Shown here: one piece after another, positions 14,352 through 19,912 of the stretch
How the letters are laid out: each line of letters begins with the position of its first letter
Numbering within the stretch: position 1 is the stretch's first letter
NCBI GenBank assembly: GCA_002425685.1
Contig: DIMS01000075.1
Coordinates: 1-20,267 of the forward strand
Reading direction: 5' to 3'
DNA: 20,267 nt
Source of the DNA: Synergistaceae bacterium UBA5560
GTDB taxonomy: Bacteria; Synergistota; Synergistia; Synergistales; Aminiphilaceae
Program-made: the position numbers and the translations under genes
The notes under the pieces: model-generated
What the model saw: only the letters and a program-made list of their open reading frames with translations
What the model was told of the DNA's origin: nothing
The model's database searches: none

Positions 14352-14870
14352 GTGTCGGGTGAGGATCGCCTCCGTGAAGCGACCGTGTCCTGCCTTTCTC
14401 TTCGCGTTTCTCCTCCTTCGTCCGCCCGTGTCTTCGCTCTTCCCTTCTATGTGGTCCCCGTGGAGATCTTCACAAGAGGCATGTTGATCCGGCCCTCCTA
14501 TGTGCGGGGCGTCGTCCTCGTGGACGGTTTGTCCGCCGTCGCCACGTTCCTGGATGGTACACCCTCCCTGGAGGAACGCCGCCTTCGGGCGGAGTGGCTG
14601 CCTCCGCGCCTGTCCGTTCGGGAGGCGGAGATCGTCGCGCAGCGGATGGAGGCGGAGCGCGGCAGGTCCGGGTTTTTTCCCCGTTTTTCCAGGGTCTCCT
14701 CCGTGCACGTCAGGGAAGAAGACGTCCGGCTTGTCTGGAGGGTCTGGTTTCAGGACGAGGAGCACAGCGTGATCGACGCTTTTGCGGGGGATCGGGTCGG
14801 GGAAGGAGATCTGGTGTCCCTGTTGCTGAACGGCGCGTTCTCTTCCGTCCGGAAAGACGAGATACCCTAG
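14352..14870 (+). CDS. Unrecognised 172-aa protein after the SRP RNA
   Basis: I do not recognise this protein. The GTG at 14352 has GAAGGAG 8 nt upstream, giving MSGEDRLREATVSC; an ATG at 14328 abuts the SRP RNA and is less likely. There is no signal peptide or transmembrane helix. The middle has hydrophobic strands (ARVFALPFYVVPVEIF, VRGVVLVDGLSAVATFL) followed by a charged helix (SVREAEIVAQRMEAERG) and a C-terminal beta-rich part ending VSLLL. This looks like a small soluble alpha/beta protein. It sits where dnaX stands in the comparable Firmicutes neighbourhood, but it has no Walker motif and is not DnaX. The good ribosome-binding site and codon-like composition argue that it is real. Confidence 0.65.
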   Translation: MSGEDRLREATVSCLSLRVSPPSSARVFALPFYVVPVEIFTRGMLIRPSYVRGVVLVDGLSAVATFLDGTPSLEERRLRAEWLPPRLSVREAEIVAQRMEAERGRSGFFPRFSRVSSVHVREEDVRLVWRVWFQDEEHSVIDAFAGDRVGEGDLVSLLLNGAFSSVRKDEIP

Positions 14871-14995
14871 GCGCCCGGAACGGCGGCGATCCGTTTTCGA
14901 AGGCGAGGAATACGCCGGATGCCGAAAACTTCGAAAAGAGACGGACAGACGATCCGCCGATCCGCGCGGAGAGGGAAAGCACCCCCCCGGAAACA

Positions 14996-15010
14996 GTGGA
15001 GCCGTTTCAC
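14996..15010 (+). repeat. Intergenic 15-bp imperfect inverted repeat, copy 2
   Basis: GTGGAGCCGTTTCAC has half-sites GTGGAG and TTTCAC around CCG. It lies between the 172-aa gene and the convergent CsoR/CstR-like gene. It overlaps CCCCCCGGAAACAG (14983-14996), a 14-mer that recurs on the opposite strand at 20077-20090, close to copy 3. Confidence 0.45.
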
Positions 15011-15091
15011 AGGGGGCGTCGTTTTCCTTGTACCCGGTGGACGTGCGTGTCCGTTTTTCGGTTTCCGCCGCGAGGGCGGGAGGATGGAAGC

Positions 15092-15415
15092 TCAGGAATT
15101 GCAGGAGTCGCTGTCGCCTTTCGGAGGTGCAAGGTCGATGAGGGCGCCGATGAGTCTCTCGAGTTCCGCCATGTCCGGTGCTCCCCGGGTCTCGACGCAG
15201 CCGATCACGTAATTTTTCAGGATCTCGATGCATGCCTGCTGCATGGCTTTCCGTGCGGCGGAGAGCTGGATGAGGATGGTGTGGCACGGCTGTTCCTCGA
15301 TGATCATGCGCTGGATGCCGCGCAGCTGGCCTTCCACGCGCTTCAGGCGGTTCAGCATGGCTTTCCGTTGCGGTGGAAGCGTGTCGAGCTGGTCGATCAA
15401 CGATTTCTTGGCCAT
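15092..15415 (-). CDS. CsoR/CstR/RcnR-family transcriptional repressor
   Basis: A 107-aa all-helical DNA-binding protein of the DUF156 family, with LNRLKRVEGQLRGIQRMI at about 21-38. These proteins bind operator DNA as tetramers and let go on binding a metal, formaldehyde or persulfide. CsoR uses Cys-His-Cys to bind Cu(I). Here the two cysteines are kept at the right distance (C44 and C73, 29 apart), but the His position is Tyr (Y69), and C62 is additional. A conserved Cys pair without His is the pattern of the persulfide sensor CstR. A sulfur rather than copper signal is therefore my inference. The ATG at 15415 has AAGGAGG 9 nt upstream. It is divergent from rpsB with overlapping promoters; no transporter or sulfur gene is adjacent. 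Confidence 0.88.
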   Translation of the reverse strand: MAKKSLIDQLDTLPPQRKAMLNRLKRVEGQLRGIQRMIIEEQPCHTILIQLSAARKAMQQACIEILKNYVIGCVETRGAPDMAELERLIGALIDLAPPKGDSDSCNS

Positions 15416-15483
15416 GGGGATTTGCCTCCTTGCATGAGAGTGCACATCCTTGCCTTCGCGTTATCCCTACGGACAGCCAGACC

Positions 15484-15513
15484 ATTGTACGCGCAGGGAA
15501 GCTTGCGGGTCAA
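15484..15513 (-). promoter_or_regulatory. Promoter of the CsoR/CstR-like gene
   Basis: On the minus strand TTGACC (15513-15508), 18-bp spacer, TACAAT (15489-15484). The spacer contains an imperfect inverted repeat, CGCA (15492-15495) against TGCG (15504-15507), a possible autoregulatory operator. Its -35 shares base 15508 with the rpsB -35. Confidence 0.7.
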
Positions 15514-15532
15514 CAAAGAGGTATGCTATACT
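15503..15532 (+). promoter_or_regulatory. rpsB promoter, extended -10
   Basis: TTGCGG (15503-15508), 18-bp spacer, TATACT (15527-15532) preceded by TGC, an extended -10. The expected start is near 15539, giving a leader of about 120 nt before rpsB. It stands back-to-back with the repressor promoter. Confidence 0.75.
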
Positions 15533-15545
15533 CCCTTCGGCTCTG

Positions 15546-15602
15546 ATCACACATGTTCAGGGACAACTGTGATGGTGCCCGGTTGGTGGAATTGGGTTTC
15601 AC
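15546..15602 (+). promoter_or_regulatory. Structured rpsB leader (two hairpins)
   Basis: The first hairpin pairs ATCACA (15546-15551) with TGTGAT (15568-15573), extended inside by GTT/AAC. The second pairs GTGGAA (15586-15591) with TTTCAC (15597-15602) around TTGGG. Long structured leaders that bind S2 for feedback control occur before rpsB in several bacterial groups. I cannot match this one to a described class. Confidence 0.4.
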
Positions 15603-15657
15603 GGGAGGATGACCTGGGCAGAGGGATCGAAAACCATCCATAGGAGGAGGAATTCGC

Positions 15658-16497
15658 GTGGCAATCGTCTCAATGAAACAGCTTCTCGAATGCGGCGTTC
15701 ATTTCGGGCACCAGACGAGAAGGTGGAACCCGAAGATGAAGCCGTACATCTTCACGGAACGAAACGGCGTCTACATCATCGACCTGCAGAAGACCGTGAA
15801 GGGGCTCGAACAGGCCTACGACTTTCTTCGGGAAGTCTCGAAAAACGGCGGGAGCGTTCTCTTCGTCGGCACGAAGCGGCAGGCCCAGGACACCATCCGG
15901 GACGAGTCCGCCCGCTGCGGCGGGTACTACATCAACCAGCGCTGGCTCGGAGGGCTTCTCACGAACTTCCAGACCATCCGCCGGCGGGTCAACCGCATGC
16001 AGGAACTCATGAAACTTGAGAGCGACGGAATCCTCGACACCTACCCCAAGAAGGAAGCCATCGTCCTTCGCAAGGAAAAGGCGAAACTTGAGAAGTATCT
16101 CATGGGCATCAAGGACATGAAGGATCTTCCCGAGGCACTGTTCGTCGTCGACCCCCGGAGAGAGAACATCGCCGTCCTGGAGGCGCGGAAGCTCGGCATT
16201 CCCGTCATCTCCATCGTCGATACGAACTGCGATCCCGAACTTATCGACTTTCCCATCCCCGGTAACGACGACGCCATCCGGGCCATCAAGCTCATGGTGG
16301 GTGTCATCGCCAACGCCGTCATCGAGGGACACCAGGGTGTCGACGGAGAAGCGGGAGCGCTCGACGAGGATGGGCGTCCCCTTGGGGAGAGCGACATCAT
16401 TGAGGTCCGGGAGAAGCTTCACGACGCATACGGCGAAGTCGGAGAAAAGCTGGCCGTGGAGGGTATCGAGGAACGCAAAGGTTGGAAGGAGGCCTAG
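15658..16497 (+). CDS. rpsB: Small ribosomal subunit protein uS2
   Basis: A 279-aa ribosomal protein of the small subunit, needed for uS1 docking. Typical S2 signatures are MKQLLECGVHFGHQTRRWNP at the start, VLFVGTKRQAQD, YYINQRWLGGLLTNFQTI, and IPVISIVDTNCDP followed by IPGNDDAIRAIKL. The protein is some 40 residues longer than E. coli S2 because of an acidic C-terminal tail (GALDEDGRPLGESD onward). The GTG at 15658 has AGGAGGAGG 7-8 nt upstream. It is the first gene of the translation cluster, and tsf follows after 5 nt. Confidence 0.98.
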   Translation: MAIVSMKQLLECGVHFGHQTRRWNPKMKPYIFTERNGVYIIDLQKTVKGLEQAYDFLREVSKNGGSVLFVGTKRQAQDTIRDESARCGGYYINQRWLGGLLTNFQTIRRRVNRMQELMKLESDGILDTYPKKEAIVLRKEKAKLEKYLMGIKDMKDLPEALFVVDPRRENIAVLEARKLGIPVISIVDTNCDPELIDFPIPGNDDAIRAIKLMVGVIANAVIEGHQGVDGEAGALDEDGRPLGESDIIEVREKLHDAYGEVGEKLAVEGIEERKGWKEA

Positions 16498-16502
16498 ACA
16501 AT

Positions 16503-17096
16503 ATGGCTCTTGACATGGAACAGGTGAAGGAGCTCCGCGTTCGCACCGGTGCAGGCGTTCTGGACTGCAAAAAGGCTCTTGCGGAGTGCAATGACGATGT
16601 CGAAAAGGCTGTGGACTACCTCAGGGAAAAGGGACTGGCCAAGGCGGCGAAAAAGGCCGGTCGTACCGCTTCCGAAGGAAGAATCTTCAGCTACATCCAC
16701 ACCACGGGCAAGATCGGCACCCTGGTGGAATTGAACTGCGAGACCGATTTCGTGGCCCGCACCGATGAATTCCTCACCCTCGGACACGAAATCGCCATGC
16801 ACATTGCCGCGGCGAATCCCCAGTACGTCCTTCCCGAGGATGTACCTGCGGAGGACCTCCAGAGAGAGAGGGAGATCTACAAGAACCAGGCTCTCGAAGA
16901 GGGAAAGCCCGCGCACATCGTGGAGAAGATCGCCGAGGGGCGCGTCAAGAAGTTCTACGAGGACACGTGCCTTCTCGAACAGAACTACATCCGCGATCCG
17001 GACCGGAAGATCAAGGATCTCGTGATCGAGAACATTGCCAAGCTGGGAGAGAATATCGTCGTCCGTCGTTTTTCCCGATTCTCCATCGGGGAATAG
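16503..17096 (+). CDS. tsf: Elongation factor Ts, short form
   Basis: The nucleotide exchange factor for EF-Tu. The N-terminal UBA-like domain spans about 5-45 (VKELRVRTGAGVLDCKKAL), followed by the exchange core with TDFVAR at 81-86. At 197 aa it has a single core subdomain, like the Thermus-type short EF-Ts and unlike the roughly 280-aa E. coli form. The ATG at 16503 has AAGGAGG about 10 nt upstream, overlapping the end of rpsB. A strong intrinsic terminator follows 17 nt after the stop. Confidence 0.97.
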   Translation: MALDMEQVKELRVRTGAGVLDCKKALAECNDDVEKAVDYLREKGLAKAAKKAGRTASEGRIFSYIHTTGKIGTLVELNCETDFVARTDEFLTLGHEIAMHIAAANPQYVLPEDVPAEDLQREREIYKNQALEEGKPAHIVEKIAEGRVKKFYEDTCLLEQNYIRDPDRKIKDLVIENIAKLGENIVVRRFSRFSIGE

Positions 17097-17113
17097 CGGC
17101 AGAGGAAAGACGA

Positions 17114-17145
17114 GGGGCGGAGATCTTTTTTCTCCGCCCCTTTTT
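17114..17145 (+). terminator. Intrinsic terminator between tsf and pyrH
   Basis: A 10-bp GC-rich stem (17114-17123 with 17131-17140, 7-nt T-rich loop) is followed by TTTTT (17141-17145). It separates rpsB-tsf from pyrH-frr. No good promoter is seen in the 50 nt between it and pyrH, so it may act as a partial terminator that lowers pyrH-frr expression. Confidence 0.9.
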
Positions 17146-17196
17146 CATGGGCTTCTCGTGACGGCTGGAATGTTGCGAAGGCGAGGAGGGTGTGCG

Positions 17197-17907
17197 ATGG
17201 CCTCTTTCAAACGTGTTCTGCTGAAGCTCTCTGGAGAAGTGCTTGCGGGTGACCAGAAGTTCGGTCTGGATTTCGACACCGTCGCGGCCATGGCGGAGGA
17301 GATTGCCGAGATCGGCCGGGCCGGCATCGAGGTTGCCCTCGTGGTCGGGGGCGGCAACATCTTCCGCGGTGCCGAGGCGGAACGGAAGGGTGTCGAGCGT
17401 GCCCAGGCGGACAACATGGGTATGCTGGCGACGATCATCAACGCTCTTGCCCTTCAGGATTCCCTGGAACAGATAGGTACGCCGACCAGAGTGCAGACGG
17501 CGGTGGAAATGCGCCAGCTCGCCGAACCGTTCATTCGCCGCAGGGCTCTTCGCCACCTCGAAAAGGGACGGATCGTCATCTTCGCCGCCGGAACGGGTTC
17601 TCCTTATTTCTCCACGGATACGGCGGCGGCGCTCCGGGCTGCGGAGATCAATGCGGATTGCCTGTTGAAGGCCACCAAAGTGGATGGTATATATGAGAGT
17701 GACCCCGAGACGCATCCGGAGGCACGTCTTCTGTCGCATCTCACCTATCTGGACGCGTTGCGGATGCAGCTCAGGGTTATGGATGCCGCTGCGTTTTCCC
17801 TGTGCATGGAGAACAAGATCCCCATCATCGTTTTCAACATCCTTCGGAAGGGCAATCTCAGGAAACTGCTCGTAGAGGGTGAACGGACGGGCACGCTGGT
17901 ATCGTAG
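17197..17907 (+). CDS. pyrH: UMP kinase
   Basis: A 236-aa bacterial UMP kinase, phosphorylating UMP to UDP in pyrimidine synthesis. Amino-acid-kinase motifs: KLSGEVL (10-16), GGGNIFRG (51-58), DNMGML (72-77), GTGSPYFSTDTAA (132-144), where UMP and the phosphate are held, and KATKVDGIYESDP (158-170) for ATP. The length is normal. The ATG at 17197 has GCGAGGAGGG 6 nt upstream. It lies downstream of the tsf terminator and 16 nt before frr, with which it is surely co-transcribed. Confidence 0.97.
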   Translation: MASFKRVLLKLSGEVLAGDQKFGLDFDTVAAMAEEIAEIGRAGIEVALVVGGGNIFRGAEAERKGVERAQADNMGMLATIINALALQDSLEQIGTPTRVQTAVEMRQLAEPFIRRRALRHLEKGRIVIFAAGTGSPYFSTDTAAALRAAEINADCLLKATKVDGIYESDPETHPEARLLSHLTYLDALRMQLRVMDAAAFSLCMENKIPIIVFNILRKGNLRKLLVEGERTGTLVS

Positions 17908-17923
17908 GAGAGGAGTGACGGGA

Positions 17924-18481
17924 ATGCCGAACGCTGCGATGAAAGATCTGCGTGGGCGCATGGAAAAGGGCATTGATTTCTTTCGGAACGAACTGCTTGG
18001 AGTGCGTACCGGTCGAGCGCATCCGGCCCTTGTTGAGGAAATCAAGGTGGATTATTACGGAGCTACCACCCCGATCAAGCAGATGGGAACCGTGACAACC
18101 CCAGAACCCCGTCAGATTCTCATCGCCCCCTGGGACAAGACGGCCCTCAAGGCCATCGAAAAGGCGATCCTCGCCTCCTCCCTGGGGGTCACTCCTCAGA
18201 ACGACGGAGAGAACGTCCGCATCAACCTTCCCGAGCTCACCCGGGAACGGCGGGTGGACCTCACCAAGCTCGTCCGGAAATATGCCGAGGAAGCCCGGGT
18301 GGTGGTCCGCAACCTGCGCAGAGAAGGCAACGAGACCTTCAAGAAAATGGAAAAGGACACGGTCATCACCGAGGATGCCCGGGATAAATTTCTCAAGGAG
18401 ATTCAGGTGATGACCGACGAGTTCATCAAGAAGATCGATCAGATTCTGGAGGAGAAGGAAAAGGAGATCATGGAGCAGTAG
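17924..18481 (+). CDS. frr: Ribosome recycling factor
   Basis: 185 aa, exactly the usual size. RRF splits post-termination ribosomes together with EF-G. The sequence shows the family pattern: a first helix with MEKGIDFFRNELLGVRTGRA, GATTPIKQMG, NDGENVRINLPELTRERR and a final long helix ending EEKEKEIMEQ. The ATG at 17924 has GGAGAGGAG just upstream. It is the last gene of the cluster; a hairpin about 140 nt downstream may be the terminator. Confidence 0.97.
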   Translation: MPNAAMKDLRGRMEKGIDFFRNELLGVRTGRAHPALVEEIKVDYYGATTPIKQMGTVTTPEPRQILIAPWDKTALKAIEKAILASSLGVTPQNDGENVRINLPELTRERRVDLTKLVRKYAEEARVVVRNLRREGNETFKKMEKDTVITEDARDKFLKEIQVMTDEFIKKIDQILEEKEKEIMEQ

Positions 18482-18620
18482 CGTCTCTCCGCCGCTGCGC
18501 GTTCCTTCGGCGGGAGCGGCGCTGCGGCCGGGGTGGACGATGCGGTCGCTGTCGGTCCGTGTCGTGTCCACTCCCCTTGACAGTGGAATCTTTCTGTCTC
18601 TCTTCGAAAAACTCGGTACG

Positions 18621-18649
18621 AGAGCGGGTCCGCAATGGACCCGCTCTTT
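18621..18649 (+). terminator. Terminator-like hairpin downstream of frr
   Basis: An 11-bp perfect stem (18621-18631 with 18637-18647, loop GCAAT) is followed by only TTC, so the T-tract is poor. It lies about 140 nt past frr and is the first strong hairpin after it. Confidence 0.5.
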
Positions 18650-18712
18650 CACGTCTCGCCCTCCTGCGCTTTTGCAGCCGACACCAGGTTGTGTACGCCC
18701 GGTCGGTGCCAC

Positions 18713-18734
18713 ACCGCCAGGGGACCCTGGCGGT
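18713..18734. repeat. Perfect palindrome with 10-bp arms
   Basis: ACCGCCAGGG and its complement CCCTGGCGGT are separated by GA. The tight 2-bp centre disfavours an RNA hairpin of full length but suits a dimeric DNA-binding protein or a cruciform. No T-run follows on either strand. Confidence 0.6.
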
Positions 18735-18877
18735 CGTCGGCGGTGAGCATACGGTTTTTCCGGGTGCGCCGCATTGCCCTCGGAACATCTCCGCACGGGG
18801 CGTGCTACGCGCCATGGATACTTTCGGTTCTGAGGGGGGTGTCCCTTGCTGTATCGAGAGCGCCGGAGAGTTCATTT

Positions 18878-18943
18878 CAAATGGAAGGACATGTATCCTG
18901 TCGAGACCTCAGGGTATAAAATAAGAAGGAGTACTTCCATTTG
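18878..18943 (+). repeat. 10-bp inverted repeat flanking a -10-like box before arcC
   Basis: CAAATGGAAG (18878-18887) and CTTCCATTTG (18934-18943) are perfect complements 46 bp apart. Between them lies TATAAAAT (18915-18922), the best -10 candidate for arcC, with no clear -35. The arms could be operator half-sites around the promoter or, if transcription starts upstream, the base of an RNA stem ending 7 nt before the ribosome-binding site. Confidence 0.45.
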
Positions 18944-18964
18944 CGGATTTCTGGAGGGATGAGC

Positions 18965-19912
18965 GTGTCGCAGAGGGTCGTCGTGGCGCTTGGAGGAAAC
19001 GCGATTCTGCAGCGGGGACAGAAGGGGACGGCGGAGGAACAGATGCGGAATGTCCACGCCACCTGCGAACAGGTGGTGGGAATGCTTCGGGCCGGATATG
19101 AGGTGGTTCTCACCCACGGAAACGGGCCGCAGGTGGGAGCGGTGCTCATTCAGAACGAACTCGGAAGCCGGCAGGTTCCGCCCATGCCTATGGATGTCTG
19201 CGGGGCCGAAACTCAAGGGTTCATCGGGTACATGTTTTGCCAGAGCCTGCGAAACATCATGGCGGAGTTCGGTATCTCCGGGCATCCTCCGGTGTGCGTA
19301 GTGACCCAGGTCGAAGTGGATGCCCGTGATCCGGCGTTCTCCCATCCCACAAAACCCGTGGGGCCCTTCTTCACCGAGGCGGAGGCCCGGAGGCGCATGG
19401 AGCTGTCCGGGGAGAGCTGGATCGAGGATGCGGGACGAGGCTGGCGCCGGGTGGTCCCCTCGCCGAACCCGAAGGGGATTGTGGAAAGCGACGTCATTCG
19501 GGGCCTCGTGGACCACGGTGCGGTGGTGATCGCCTCCGGAGGCGGAGGCATTCCGGTCGTCCGAAGGGACGATGGCCTCCTTCAAGGTGTGGAAGCGGTG
19601 ATCGACAAGGATCTCGCGGGAGAACGGCTGGCGCAGCAGGTGAACGCCCAGGCCTTCGTCATCCTCACCGATGTGCCCAACGTGTGCGTGCACTACGGGA
19701 AACCCGATGAAAAAACGCTCGGGGAGATTACGGCGGGAGAGCTGAGAAGGCTCGCGGCGGAGGAACATTTTCGTGCGGGGAGCATGGGCCCCAAGGTCGA
19801 GGCGGCACTTCGCTTCGTGGAGAACGGCGGCACCTTCGCGCTCATCGCCAATCTCGAACAGGCTGTGGAGGCCCTGAAGGGTAGCGCTGGAACCAGAATC
19901 GTCAAGGGGTGA
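18965..19912 (+). CDS. arcC: Carbamate kinase
   Basis: A 315-aa kinase that makes ATP and carbamate (ammonia plus CO2) from carbamoyl phosphate and ADP, the energy-yielding end of arginine deiminase and related pathways. Motifs: VALGGNAI (7-14), LTHGNGPQVG (49-58), SGGGGIPV (191-198), VIDKDLAGERLA (212-223) and LTDVPNV (234-240). The length is typical. The GTG at 18965 is preferred over the in-frame ATG at 18959 because GGAGGG directly abuts that ATG but lies 6 nt before the GTG, and because MSQRVVVALGGNAI matches the family start. No arginine deiminase or carbamoyltransferase gene is in the window. Confidence 0.96.
   Translation: MSQRVVVALGGNAILQRGQKGTAEEQMRNVHATCEQVVGMLRAGYEVVLTHGNGPQVGAVLIQNELGSRQVPPMPMDVCGAETQGFIGYMFCQSLRNIMAEFGISGHPPVCVVTQVEVDARDPAFSHPTKPVGPFFTEAEARRRMELSGESWIEDAGRGWRRVVPSPNPKGIVESDVIRGLVDHGAVVIASGGGGIPVVRRDDGLLQGVEAVIDKDLAGERLAQQVNAQAFVILTDVPNVCVHYGKPDEKTLGEITAGELRRLAAEEHFRAGSMGPKVEAALRFVENGGTFALIANLEQAVEALKGSAGTRIVKG

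Larger units (their letters stand above)
18482..18964. other. Long intergenic region, frr to arcC
   Basis: About 480 nt without a supported gene. It holds, in order: a GC-rich 7-bp stem CGCCGCT/AGCGGCG near 18490-18521; TTGACA near 18579 without a matching -10; the hairpin at 18621; the palindrome at 18713; and the inverted repeat and -10-like box just before arcC. The density of dyads is unusual and might mean an unrecognised structured RNA. Confidence 0.4.

Noticed and set aside
14989..15030. Coding remnant with TVEPFH, TVEPFY and TVKPFY at the three motif copies
   Set aside because: Translating the 15-bp motif gives similar peptides in all three places, but there are no surrounding homologous codons, starts or ribosome-binding sites. 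A DNA or RNA element is the simpler reading.
18559..18924. A 121-codon frame in the frr-arcC gap
   Set aside because: It crosses the terminator-like hairpin and the palindrome, has no ribosome-binding site and shows no family features.
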